Assembly (NCBI GenBank): GCA_910586095.1
Contig: CAJUHQ010000024.1
Location: 1 to 32,405, forward strand
Length of the DNA: 32,405 nt
Source: an uncultured Lachnospiraceae bacterium
Lineage (GTDB): Bacteria > Bacillota > Clostridia > Lachnospirales > Lachnospiraceae
Direction of reading: 5' to 3'
The position numbers were made by a program, and so were the translations under genes. The notes beneath the pieces were generated by a model. The model had not been told where the DNA came from and did not search any database. It worked only from the letters and a program-made list of their open reading frames with translations. The number at the start of each line of letters is the position of its first letter. The first letter of the stretch is position 1. Below, piece after piece: positions 8,775-17,112 of the stretch.

Positions 8775-8941
8775 CTTGCTACTCCTCTATTTTAAGTAAA
8801 ATATGGAAATGGTTAGTAATTGTATAAAAAGTTCTACAATTTTTTCTCACAATAATTTTGTACTATTTTATATTTTGGCAATATAATAATCAATATTGTT
8901 TGTCATTTGTAAAGGTTGCATTAGAATAAATCAAAATTATT

Positions 8942-9331
8942 TTAGAGCAGTGTATCTAAAATATGGACTAAGGCATCAATATCAATGGGCTTTGCAATGT
9001 AATCATTCATTCCAGCAACTTTAATTTTTTTGAGATCGTCAGAGTAGGTGTCAGCAGTTATTGCAATGATAGGTAGAAGTTCTAGGTCTTTACGACCAGA
9101 TGCTCTTATAGTGGTGGATGCCTCATATCCATTCATGACAGGCATCTGAATATCCATTAAAACCATTAGATAGGTTCCAGGGACTGATTCTAACAAACGA
9201 TCTACAGCTTCCTTTCCATTGTAGGCTTTATCGACCTCAAAGCCTTTAATATTGAGAATTCCCTCAGTCATCTCCATATTTAATTCATTATCTTCCACTA
9301 CTAATATTCGTGGGGTTGCAGGTTTGTTCAT
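8942..9331 (-). CDS. Stand-alone CheY-like receiver protein
   Basis: A 129-residue single receiver domain: acidic pair ED at 13-14, phospho-acceptor aspartate at 60 in LMDIQMPVMNGYEA, and the conserved lysine in YIAKPID. The DIQMPVMNG signature is typical of receivers in hybrid kinases and phosphorelays rather than classical CheY. There is no output domain, so it must act through protein contact. I chose ATG 9331, with AAGGAG about 8 bases upstream, over a TTG 18 bases earlier that lacks a ribosome site. A strong promoter sits directly upstream and a terminator separates it from mcp, so it is expressed apart from the che operon. The kinase that feeds it, perhaps CheA, is inferred. Confidence 0.88.
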   Translation of the reverse strand: MNKPATPRILVVEDNELNMEMTEGILNIKGFEVDKAYNGKEAVDRLLESVPGTYLMVLMDIQMPVMNGYEASTTIRASGRKDLELLPIIAITADTYSDDLKKIKVAGMNDYIAKPIDIDALVHILDTLL

Positions 9332-9369
9332 TACACTTCTCCTTATCAAGCGAAATCTTATTATTTTTT

Positions 9370-9398
9370 ATTGTACATGAATATAAGCAGTGTATCAA
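9370..9398 (-). promoter_or_regulatory. Sigma-A-type promoter of the stand-alone receiver gene
   Basis: On the minus strand TTGATA (9398-9393), a 17-base spacer and TACAAT (9375-9370). The leader to ATG 9331 is about 32 bases. Confidence 0.75.
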
Positions 9399-9428
9399 GG
9401 AAAATACAAAAAAATTTATGTATCACAT

Positions 9429-9560
9429 GTTACTATTCAGCCATACCCATTTCATGTCGGGCGTCAGCCCTATAAAATCGAATATACAAAATGCCTTATG
9501 CGAGCAAACTCCCAACAGCATTTTGTATATTCAATTTTGCATGGCTGAACTGTTACTATT
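9429..9560. repeat. MITE-like palindromic element with flanking direct repeats
   Basis: The 10-base direct repeat TGTTACTATT stands at 9429-9438 and 9551-9560. Between them lie terminal inverted repeats TTCAGCCAT (9437-9445) and ATGGCTGAA (9541-9549), and an inner inverted repeat GAATATACAAAATGC (9480-9494) with GCATTTTGTATATTC (9518-9532). No coding sequence is inside. The form is that of a small non-autonomous element or a dispersed hairpin repeat. It lies between the mcp terminator and the receiver gene. Confidence 0.6.
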
Positions 9561-9597
9561 ACATAGTGGCATATTTTTGTTGTACGGGGCTGTACAT

Positions 9598-9630
9598 AAA
9601 AAACGGTCCCTCGTAAGGAACCGTTTTCTG
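9598..9630 (-). terminator. Intrinsic terminator after the che operon
   Basis: On the minus strand AAAACGGTTCC, a short loop and GGGACCGTTTT followed by TT. The stem is about 10 pairs with one mismatch. It sits about 35 bases beyond the mcp stop and closes the cheR-to-mcp operon. Confidence 0.8.
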
Positions 9631-9663
9631 TATACATATACCTATATAAAGTGCTACATAAAA

Positions 9664-11451
9664 TTAATATTTGCCAAAGTCACCATCTAAAGAAATAATC
9701 TGCTCATTGCTATTGTAGGAAGAAGAGTCAGAGTAAGAACTTGTGTAAGAACTGCTAGAACCAGAGGTAAGCAGTTTGTATTGTCCAATCAAATTCTTTA
9801 ATGTGACAGCTTGATTAGATAACTGTTCGCTGGCAGCCGCACACTGTTCGCTGGTTGCAGCGTTGGTTTGTACTACTGTAGAAACCTGTGAAATTGCCTG
9901 ATCGATCTGTGAAATTGCAGTTGCTTGATCGCTAGAAGATACTGTGATATTTCCAATCAAAACAACAATCTCATCAATAGAATTGACAATTGCACTCAGT
10001 GACTTTGCAGTCTCCTCTACAATCTTTGTACCATTTGCAACTTTATGAATAGAATCTTCGATCATTTCAGCAGTTTCACCAGCAGCAGAGGCACTCTTTG
10101 CAGCTAGATTTCTTACTTCCTCCGCAACGACTGCGAAGCCCTTACCATGTATACCAGCTCTAGCAGCCTCTACTGCAGCATTCAATGCGAGAATATTGGT
10201 CTGGAATGAAATATCATCAATTGTCTTAATAATCTTTGAGATAGTCTCAGAAGACTCGTTAATACTATCCATAGCATCGATCATTGCCTTCATCTGATCG
10301 TTTCCAGATGCTGCCATAATCTTGATATTATTCACTAAAGAACTTGCCTCTGTTGCCTGAGAAGCATTGGCTTTTGTACGCTGTGTTACTTCGTCCATAG
10401 AAGCAGTTACCTGCTGTATTGCGCTAGCTTGTTCTGTAGAGCCCTGAGCCAATGCCTGGCTTGCATTTGCAACCTGCTCAGAACCTACTGTAATCTGTGA
10501 GCCTGCCTCACGAATATTACTTAATAGAGCATTTTCATCTGAAACTAGTTTATATAAAGATTTGCCGAGAACATCTCTGTCACTACGTGGTTTTACCTCA
10601 ACTGTGAAATCACCTTGTGCAAGCAAATCTGTAACGCGAACTTGATCTTTGATGCCATCAACCATGATAGCGAAAGCATCCATTAAATCACCAAGATCAT
10701 CATTGTACATTTTATGGCAGTCAACATCAACATCGCCTAGGGCCAATTTTTTTGCAGCTTCTGAAAGCTTGCGAATAGGAACAGTAATTGTTTTAACTAA
10801 ACGCAATGCATACGCCATTGAAATAAGGATAGAAACAAGAACAACAACAATAACCACTACCTGTAGAGCAATAACTTGTTGCTCTACTACTTTATTATTT
10901 GCATCAGAGAGTTTATCGACTGCCTCTATCAGCTCAAGCAGTTGATTTTCAACATTGTTTGCAATTGCGACACCGCTATGAGTCAGTGCCTCACGCGCTT
11001 GTTCAACATTTCCGTCTTGTGCCATCTGAGCATATTCGGTTGCTGTTTTTATGTACTCGTCCATTTCGTCAACTACTTTGTTGTACTTGCTGGTAATATC
11101 TGCATCAAAAGCATCTAAGCGATTGCGAAACTCTGTTAGATTTTGATGGGTACTCGCATCATACTGAGACATTTCAGCAAGCTGAGCTTGAATCTGTGCA
11201 GGATCGTCTGCATAAATATACAAGATATTGCGCAAGCGTACTTTTAGATCTGCAAAATTGCCATATGCTTCACTTAAATAATATTTTCCCATTGCATAAT
11301 TATTGTAACGTGAAGTACGAACTTTATTAACATTGGATGCACTCCATAATCCGACAGACGCGATCACAATCATCAAAAACAGCATCATAACACCGAAAAA
11401 GATAATTTTGGTTTTTACGGTGGTGCTATTGACAGAAAACTTTTTCTTCAT
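9664..11451 (-). CDS. Methyl-accepting chemotaxis protein, four-helix-bundle sensor
   Basis: A 595-residue chemoreceptor. TM1 is near residues 15-37 (IIFFGVMMLFLMIVIASVGL). An outer four-helix-bundle sensor of about 150 residues follows, then TM2 (VIALQVVVIVVVLVSILISM), HAMP (VPIRKLSEAAKKLALGDV plus a second HAMP-like stretch), and the cytoplasmic coiled coil with the tip ISFQTNILALNAAVEAARAG and GKGFAVVAEEVRNLA. It signals to CheA through CheW. The C-terminus is a Ser/Tyr-rich tail ending DGDFGKY; the last five residues fit the aromatic pentapeptide known to tether CheR. I chose ATG 11451 (AAAGGAG about 8 bases upstream). It is last in the che operon, 22 bases after cheW. Confidence 0.93.
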   Translation of the reverse strand: MKKKFSVNSTTVKTKIIFFGVMMLFLMIVIASVGLWSASNVNKVRTSRYNNYAMGKYYLSEAYGNFADLKVRLRNILYIYADDPAQIQAQLAEMSQYDASTHQNLTEFRNRLDAFDADITSKYNKVVDEMDEYIKTATEYAQMAQDGNVEQAREALTHSGVAIANNVENQLLELIEAVDKLSDANNKVVEQQVIALQVVVIVVVLVSILISMAYALRLVKTITVPIRKLSEAAKKLALGDVDVDCHKMYNDDLGDLMDAFAIMVDGIKDQVRVTDLLAQGDFTVEVKPRSDRDVLGKSLYKLVSDENALLSNIREAGSQITVGSEQVANASQALAQGSTEQASAIQQVTASMDEVTQRTKANASQATEASSLVNNIKIMAASGNDQMKAMIDAMDSINESSETISKIIKTIDDISFQTNILALNAAVEAARAGIHGKGFAVVAEEVRNLAAKSASAAGETAEMIEDSIHKVANGTKIVEETAKSLSAIVNSIDEIVVLIGNITVSSSDQATAISQIDQAISQVSTVVQTNAATSEQCAAASEQLSNQAVTLKNLIGQYKLLTSGSSSSYTSSYSDSSSYNSNEQIISLDGDFGKY

Positions 11452-11473
11452 GGTAAATTCTCCTTTTACTATT

Positions 11474-11980
11474 TTATTCTTCATTATCTTGCATCGTCTC
11501 AAGCATATTCATGTCGTCTTGCTTGATTAGCTTTTCAGGATCAATCAATAGTTTCATTGTATCACCTGTCCGCGCCAAACCATAGACATATTTATTATGC
11601 TCATGATGCCCCAGAGTAGGGGGTGGAATAACATCATCATCCATAATAGTATCTACTTCTGCTATTTTTTCCACAATCAGCCCAATAACGGTTGATTTCA
11701 CATCAATAACGATGATACACGTCCTGTCTGTATATTCCTTTGGCTCCATCTTAAATCGCACACGCACATCAATTACAGGAATAATTTTTCCGCGAAGATT
11801 AATTAGTCCCTTGATATAGTCATCTACTTCAGGTATTGCCGTAATTGGCTGCATGGCAATGATTTCGTTGACATAACTGATACTAATGCCGAAGTACTCT
11901 TTTCCTGTCTGAAAGGTCATAAACTTTCCCTTTTGGGTATCTTCCTCCAACAGTTCTTCTTCTTTCAATTCTTCCGCCAT
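11474..11980 (-). CDS. cheW: Chemotaxis coupling protein CheW
   Basis: A 168-residue adaptor that links chemoreceptors to CheA in the signalling array. After an acidic N-terminal tail (MAEELKEEELLEEDTQKG) it has the full CheW fold: FMTFQTGKEYFGISISYVNE, then IPEVDDYIKGLINLRGKIIP with the key NLRG arginine, then VIDVRVRF. The C-terminal region holds VEKIAEVDTIMDDDVIPPP. Slightly longer than average because of both acidic ends. It starts 3 bases after the cheA stop with its ribosome site (AAAGGAG) inside the end of cheA, so translation is probably coupled. Confidence 0.95.
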   Translation of the reverse strand: MAEELKEEELLEEDTQKGKFMTFQTGKEYFGISISYVNEIIAMQPITAIPEVDDYIKGLINLRGKIIPVIDVRVRFKMEPKEYTDRTCIIVIDVKSTVIGLIVEKIAEVDTIMDDDVIPPPTLGHHEHNKYVYGLARTGDTMKLLIDPEKLIKQDDMNMLETMQDNEE

Positions 11981-11983
11981 TTG

Positions 11984-14107
11984 CTATCTCCTTTCTTCGT
12001 CAAGTATTAGCCCGCCGATATCCAGAATCAGTGCAATGCTGCCGTCTCCAAGCTGTGTACAGCCAGAGATTCCCTTTACTTTTTTCACATAAGGAGGAAT
12101 AGGTTTCACGACAATCTCCTGTTCTTGGAGGAGGCTGTCAATCAAAACACATACCTGTCTACCTTCATGCTCTAATACGACAACAATTCCATCATCAATA
12201 CTGGTTTGAGAATTTGGCAATTCATATTTTTCATTAAGACGGATAAACGGGAAACAATCACCCCGTAAAACAACATATTCTTCTCCGTTGGGCTCTTGTA
12301 TCAAAGCATCTTCGCCGAGACGAACAAATTGTTTGATAGATGCCGTTTCTATTACAAAGGGAGAATCACCTACTCGTACGATAATACCATTGATAATCGC
12401 AAGTGTCAAGGGAATAACTAGAGTCATTTCTGACCCGTGTCCTAGTTCACTAGTAATGTCAAGTCGTCCGCCGATATCCTGAATATTCTTTACAACTACG
12501 TCCATTCCAACACCGCGTCCTGAATATTCTGTGACGACCTCTTTTGTAGAGAAGCCAGGCAACGTAATAAAACGGTAAATTTCCTTATCCTGAAATTCAC
12601 TGATTGGTTTGTTTTCAATTAGGCCATTGTCTAGAGCCTTTTGGTATAGTTTCTCTTTATCTAGACCTTTTCCGTCATCGCGTACACTAATATAAACTTT
12701 GCCACCTTCGTTTTTGGCTTCCAGCGTAATCTTACCCTTTGCGGGTTTACCAGCAGCGGTACGCTGTTCAGCATTTTCCTCAATACCGTGGTCAACGGAA
12801 TTTCTCACAAGATGCATCAAAGGATCAGAAATATGTTCAATAATATTTTTGTCAACTTCTGTATTTTCACCGACAACTTCAAGTTCAATATCTTTTCCTA
12901 ACTTTCTAGATACATCAAAGACAATACGACGCATTTTCTGGAAAGTATTAGAAAGAGGCATCATACGCATAGACATAATAACTTCCTGGAGTTCAGTAGT
13001 AATTTTAGAAAGTTGTGCGGATGCTTTTTGGAAATTGGTAAGTTCAAGTCCTGGGACTTTTAGATCAGGGTTTTGTAATACAACTGCCTCTGCAATGACA
13101 AGTTCACCAATTAGATCCATCAACGAATCCATCTTTTCTACATTGACACTAATAATGCTCTGCTGTTTAGGTTGATTTTTGGCAAGAGTTTTGCCCTTTC
13201 CAGCTTCCTTAGTCTTTACGACATAATCACCTGGCATAGGAGCAGCTTTTGTTTCTTTTGCTGGTTGAGCATTATCGTCTAAGTTAATCACAATTGGTAC
13301 ATCAGGACGCCCTAAGTGTACAAGATCCTGTCCATATTCCGCAGCAGTAATCTCATCAAAATCAATGGATTCGGCTTCTGAACTGTCAATTAGTTTGAGA
13401 ACCTCTTCCTTGGAAGCTTTTGTTTGTAGATACATGTGAAATCCTTCTACTAGGATAGTATCTGCACTTGCTTCATTAGAGAGAATATCTTCTGGAGTAT
13501 ACAACAGATCTTCTGCTACTCCTTTTAGAGCATAGGTAGCTGAATAAGCTCGAATATTACTCATTTGCGTATCATTCTTATAGTGGATAACAATTCGATA
13601 AAAATGACTGTTTTCTTCTGCTACAGGCATGATATAGAATTGATTTGGTTCCACCTGCTTATTTTCTTTGGGAAGTCGTATCCCTTGCTTTTTAATTTCT
13701 CCCTTGATACGGCTTAAAAACTCATCTAAGTCTTCCACGAGTTTGCTCTCGTCTCCGTCAGGAGTTTCTCCGTTTTTGATTTTATCAAGCTCACTAGTAA
13801 TGAAGTCCGACACAGCAAGCACTTTTTCTACCAATTCCATGTGTGGAACATCTTCGGGATGAGATTCCCTTAAATAATAGAAAATATCCTCTAGTTTATG
13901 GGAGGCTTTGGTGATATTTTCATACATCATTACTCCTGAAGAGCCTTTGATCGTGTGCATGACACGGAAAATATCATTGATGTCGGAATCGTCGAAACAG
14001 TCTGCATCCTGTTTCTCTAAAATGATACCTTCCAGTTTTTCCAGAAGCTGATCGCTTTCATACAAAAACACGGAAAGCATACTTTCTGTGTTAAATTCTT
14101 CTGCCAT
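11984..14107 (-). CDS. cheA: Chemotaxis histidine kinase CheA
   Basis: A 707-residue kinase. P1 holds the phospho-accepting histidine at residue 51 in VMHTIKGSSGVMMYENI. Residues about 150-260 form a P2-like regulator-binding region with low similarity to standard P2. P3 (dimerisation) starts near VNVEKMDSLMDLIGELVIAE. P4 (ATP binding) contains LVRNSVDHGIE, VRDDGKGLD and GRGVGMDVV. P5 (CheW-like) runs from about 575 to the end. All catalytic boxes are present. GGAGG lies 5 bases before the ATG. It should phosphorylate the CheY-like protein encoded just upstream and CheB, both in the same operon. Confidence 0.96.
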   Translation of the reverse strand: MAEEFNTESMLSVFLYESDQLLEKLEGIILEKQDADCFDDSDINDIFRVMHTIKGSSGVMMYENITKASHKLEDIFYYLRESHPEDVPHMELVEKVLAVSDFITSELDKIKNGETPDGDESKLVEDLDEFLSRIKGEIKKQGIRLPKENKQVEPNQFYIMPVAEENSHFYRIVIHYKNDTQMSNIRAYSATYALKGVAEDLLYTPEDILSNEASADTILVEGFHMYLQTKASKEEVLKLIDSSEAESIDFDEITAAEYGQDLVHLGRPDVPIVINLDDNAQPAKETKAAPMPGDYVVKTKEAGKGKTLAKNQPKQQSIISVNVEKMDSLMDLIGELVIAEAVVLQNPDLKVPGLELTNFQKASAQLSKITTELQEVIMSMRMMPLSNTFQKMRRIVFDVSRKLGKDIELEVVGENTEVDKNIIEHISDPLMHLVRNSVDHGIEENAEQRTAAGKPAKGKITLEAKNEGGKVYISVRDDGKGLDKEKLYQKALDNGLIENKPISEFQDKEIYRFITLPGFSTKEVVTEYSGRGVGMDVVVKNIQDIGGRLDITSELGHGSEMTLVIPLTLAIINGIIVRVGDSPFVIETASIKQFVRLGEDALIQEPNGEEYVVLRGDCFPFIRLNEKYELPNSQTSIDDGIVVVLEHEGRQVCVLIDSLLQEQEIVVKPIPPYVKKVKGISGCTQLGDGSIALILDIGGLILDEERR

Positions 14108-14134
14108 ACGTCCTCCATTCTTATCATTCGGCTT

Positions 14135-14527
14135 TTATAGTAGTCCCAACTTTTCTAATACTTTTTCAAACTTCTCTACATCAATTGGTTTTCCCGCATA
14201 AGCTTCACATCCAAGTTCAAAAGCCATCTTTACATTGCGTTCTTCATTGAGCGCTGTTGTCATGATTACTTTAAGACGTTTATTTTTGGGTATTCCTCTT
14301 TGTGCTTCAATGTCACGGATTGCCTTTAATACCTGATAGCCATCCATAACCGGCATCATGACATCAAGACATGCCAAATCATAAGGCTCCTCATCCTCTA
14401 ATGCCATCATGAAAGCGTCTACTGCTTCCTCGCCATCGACCATCACATCACATTCACCATATTGTGACAGCATCTTATCCATAAATTTACGGCTGGCGAA
14501 ATCATCCTCTGCCAATAAAATTTTCAT
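14135..14527 (-). CDS. cheY: CheY-like chemotaxis response regulator
   Basis: A 130-residue single receiver: acidic pair ED at 7-8, phospho-acceptor aspartate at 55 in ACLDVMMPVMDGYQVL, threonines in VIMTTAL and lysine in AYAGKPID. There is no output domain. Its place between cheB and cheA, 27 bases before cheA, supports the role of diffusible output regulator. Classical CheY would bind the flagellar switch. No flagellar gene lies in the window, so the target is inferred. AAAGGAG precedes the ATG by about 10 bases. Confidence 0.88.
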   Translation of the reverse strand: MKILLAEDDFASRKFMDKMLSQYGECDVMVDGEEAVDAFMMALEDEEPYDLACLDVMMPVMDGYQVLKAIRDIEAQRGIPKNKRLKVIMTTALNEERNVKMAFELGCEAYAGKPIDVEKFEKVLEKLGLL

Positions 14528-14645
14528 ATTTTTTCTACTCCTTTCTATAATGTTCTATGGATGCCAAATCGTTGAAACAGTAATGCACCCATGCTGTAGG
14601 ATATGCGCACATAGTATGTTTAATTGCATATCATCACAGTCAAAT

Positions 14646-15668
14646 CTATTTGCTTAACAGGCTGTATACCTTTCCTGCAATAGAAGAAAGTGGTATACGG
14701 TACTGCACTGCACCTATATCATAAGCAACCTTTGGCATGCCGTACACCACACAAGTGGCCTCGTCCTGCCCGATTGTTTGAGCACCAGCGTTGCGCATTG
14801 CTAGCAATCCTTTTGCACCATCGCCCCCCATTCCCGTTAGAATTACGCCGACTGCATTTTTTCCGGCAATTTTTGCAACGGAGTTAAATAAAACTTCTAC
14901 AGATGGGCAATGTCCATTCACTCTGTCAGTACCAGCACATTCTACTTGGTAGGCACCGCCAACTTTTACGAGACGCATATGGCGATCACCAGGGGCGATA
15001 AGAACCTGGCCCTGAAGAACTCTATCACCAGTTTGGGCTTCCTTTACAGCCACTTCACATTGATTGTTCAAGCGGTCTGCATACATTTTTGTAAAACCAG
15101 GAGGCATGTGCTGGACAATAACTACTCCTGGAATGTCGCGCTTAAAATGTTTTACCACATCAAAAATTGCCTCTGTTCCCCCTGTGGATGCACCAATTGC
15201 AACAATGCGATCTCTGTTTGCAGCACTGATAGTTCCTACAATAGAGTTTGGCTCAACGCGCTTTAATTTTCCTACTTTTACAGTGGAAGCAATCTTAATT
15301 TTGGTTGCTAACTCCTGTGCAAAAAAATCGTTTAGTTGCGATTGATTGAGATTGCTGGGTTTGTTCACAAAGTCTACAGCGCCAGCATCTAGTGCATCAA
15401 AAACCTTACCGTTTAAGGCACTAATCATAACAACAGGAAGTGGATATTGAGGCATCAGCTTTTTTAAAAATTCGATTCCACTCATCCTGGGAAGTTCGAC
15501 ATCCAAGGTCATGACATCTGGTTTATATTTTATAATAGCATCCCGCGCTTCGTAAGCATTTTCGGCCTGTGCCACAACTTCAATATGGGGGTCGATCTCC
15601 AGACCTCTTACAAGTAAGCTACGAAACATAATGGAATCATCCACTACTAGTACTCTAATTGGTCTCAT
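14646..15668 (-). CDS. cheB: Chemoreceptor methylesterase/glutamine deamidase CheB
   Basis: A 340-residue two-domain protein. The receiver domain (1-120) has the phospho-acceptor aspartate at 56 in MTLDVELPRMSG. The C-terminal esterase domain carries the catalytic triad serine 161 (GASTGGTEAI), histidine 187 (QHMPPGFTKMYADRL) and aspartate 283 (GMGGDGAKG). It removes methyl groups that CheR adds to receptors, giving adaptation. It lies between cheR and cheY in the operon, about 106 bases after cheR and 118 before cheY. An AGGG site lies about 9 bases before the ATG. Confidence 0.96.
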   Translation of the reverse strand: MRPIRVLVVDDSIMFRSLLVRGLEIDPHIEVVAQAENAYEARDAIIKYKPDVMTLDVELPRMSGIEFLKKLMPQYPLPVVMISALNGKVFDALDAGAVDFVNKPSNLNQSQLNDFFAQELATKIKIASTVKVGKLKRVEPNSIVGTISAANRDRIVAIGASTGGTEAIFDVVKHFKRDIPGVVIVQHMPPGFTKMYADRLNNQCEVAVKEAQTGDRVLQGQVLIAPGDRHMRLVKVGGAYQVECAGTDRVNGHCPSVEVLFNSVAKIAGKNAVGVILTGMGGDGAKGLLAMRNAGAQTIGQDEATCVVYGMPKVAYDIGAVQYRIPLSSIAGKVYSLLSK

Positions 15669-15774
15669 AATAGTTCCCTTACCTCTCTACAGTTTGACTG
15701 TAAAATAGAAATGTGCTCCCACCAAGAAAGTAGGAAATTTCCGTGAGCGTATCATGTACATACAATACAAAAGG

Positions 15775-16578
15775 CTATTTTCTATAAATAGAAGGCTGAA
15801 CATATTGGAATGATGTCTTCTTGCGATCCAAGCCCTCTGTGGTGCCGATAAAAAGATATCCGCCAGGTTCCATAAAATCATATACCTTTTGGATAAGTTG
15901 ATATTTAGTGCTATCCTCAAAATAAATCATAACATTGCGCAGAAAAACAATATGAAATTTTCGACGAAATGGAAATGAATTCATCAGATTGAACTGTCGA
16001 AAAAGAACTTCCTTTTTGAGGTCATCTTTCACTGCATACTGTTCTGCATCTACTGGTTTAAAATATTTTTGTTTCCATCGCTGTGGTAGCGGATCGACAT
16101 CTTCTTTTAGATAAACACCATGCATAGCATGTTTTAATACTCGTTCTGAAATATCAGTTGCTAATACCTTGGTATCCCAATGATTATGTTCGACTCCAAA
16201 GAAATCAAGTAGTATCATGGCTAGCGTGTAAGGTTCTTCTCCAGTGGAGGAGGCGCCACACCAGATACGAAGATCTCTATCGCGCATGGCAACAGATCTT
16301 GCCCAAGGCAAAGCAACGTGTGTCATAAAGTCAAAATGTTCACTTTCGCGCATAAAATATGTATGATTCGTAGTGAGAACATTAACTAGATCTGTGGCTT
16401 CTGTGCCATTGGGGTTTGCTTCAACTTTTTTCATATATTCATCATAATTGGCATAACCATTGCGAACGAGATAATTCTCAAGTCTACCGCCAACCAGAAC
16501 TCTCTTTTTGCTTAAATCAATACCAAACCGTTGTTTCATATATACCACAATACGGTTAAATTCACTGTCTGTAATCAC
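15775..16578 (-). CDS. cheR: Chemoreceptor methyltransferase CheR
   Basis: A 267-residue SAM-dependent enzyme that methylates glutamates of chemoreceptors. The N-terminal helical domain precedes NHTYFMRE (71-78). The SAM site is CGASSTGEEPYTLAMIL (from 107), followed by ATDISERVLKHA and FLRNVMIYF (212-220; CRN is more common than LRN). The start is GTG 16578, with AGGAG about 6 bases upstream. That ribosome site belongs to a type C intergenic repeat. It is the first gene of the che operon, with a leader of about 370 bases from the predicted promoter at 16962-16990. Confidence 0.94.
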   Translation of the reverse strand: MITDSEFNRIVVYMKQRFGIDLSKKRVLVGGRLENYLVRNGYANYDEYMKKVEANPNGTEATDLVNVLTTNHTYFMRESEHFDFMTHVALPWARSVAMRDRDLRIWCGASSTGEEPYTLAMILLDFFGVEHNHWDTKVLATDISERVLKHAMHGVYLKEDVDPLPQRWKQKYFKPVDAEQYAVKDDLKKEVLFRQFNLMNSFPFRRKFHIVFLRNVMIYFEDSTKYQLIQKVYDFMEPGGYLFIGTTEGLDRKKTSFQYVQPSIYRK

Positions 16579-16582
16579 TGAA

Positions 16583-16682
16583 ACTCCTATCTGCCTACAC
16601 TAGCAGGCATACAAATTAGGAATAACTCCTATCTGCCTGAACAATCGGCATATATAAATCAAGATGGTGAAAAGAATTTTCA
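16583..16682 (-). repeat. Two tandem type C repeats forming the cheR 5' end
   Basis: On the minus strand the unit hairpin-CAGATAGGAGTT occurs twice, at 16620-16583 (hairpin GCCTGC TAGT GTAGGC) and 16682-16625 (hairpin GCCGATTGTTCAGGC). The proximal copy provides AGGAG to the GTG start of cheR. Members elsewhere read CAGATGGGAGTTAGTGTGA. Confidence 0.75.
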
Positions 16683-16710
16683 TTAAGACTTCATAAAATT
16701 CCAAAAGAAA

Positions 16711-16876
16711 AACGTTGTCCCCATAAAATCATCTTACAAAGAAAAACATCTGCTCTGCAAAATCAATCTACAAGGAAGAACGTCATCTTACAAAGAAAAA
16801 CATCCACTCCGCAAACCAATTTATAAGGGAAGACGTTATCCAATAAAACCATCTTACAAAGAAAAATTAACTTCAG
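16711..16876 (-). repeat. Degenerate tandem repeat in the che operon leader
   Basis: ATCTTACAAAGAAAAA occurs at 16731, 16785 and 16851, joined by related blocks (CATC(T/C)(G/A)CTC(T/C)GCAAA, then AAGGGAAGACGT-like). Units are about 54-66 bases, the middle one shortened. In the leader RNA this becomes three U-rich copies of UUUUUCUUUGUAAGAU. It lies within the predicted 5' untranslated region of cheR. Confidence 0.7.
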
Positions 16877-16961
16877 AAAAATAAGCAAGTCCAAAACAAC
16901 ATCTTATGTCACTAAAATTTTAAAAATCAGCAATTAGAGTTGCTTTGTTTTTATATTACTA

Positions 16962-16990
16962 ATAATAAAGCTTTTGTATTTCTTTGTCAA
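16962..16990 (-). promoter_or_regulatory. Strong sigma-A-type promoter of the che operon
   Basis: On the minus strand TTGACA (16990-16985), a 17-base spacer and TATTAT (16967-16962). It is the best promoter match upstream of cheR and lies about 125 bases beyond the mnmG stop. The predicted leader is near 370 bases. No sigma-D-type (TAAA-N15-GCCGATAA) site was seen, so the operon seems to use the housekeeping sigma factor. Confidence 0.8.
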
Positions 16991-17112
16991 TCGTTTCGCG
17001 GGTGGCAACCGCCAAAATTTTCAGAAATTTTCTGGTTTTTTCTAACATTCTGCACTATTTTGGCAAAGTTGGAATATAGTAACATAATATGCTATAATTC
17101 ACACAATAATAC

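Noticed and set aside
14910..15266. Rightward open frame of 118 codons inside cheB.
   Set aside because: It lies antisense to a fully recognisable cheB, has no ribosome site and has an odd composition, so it is a shadow frame.
16711..16876. Three repeated blocks in the che leader as a CRISPR array.
   Set aside because: The repeats are degenerate, unevenly spaced and joined by related rather than unique sequence, and no cas gene is present.
16579..16961. Cyclic-di-GMP riboswitch before cheR.
   Set aside because: The long leader invites the idea, but I could not find the conserved GEMM core or tetraloop-receptor pattern in it.
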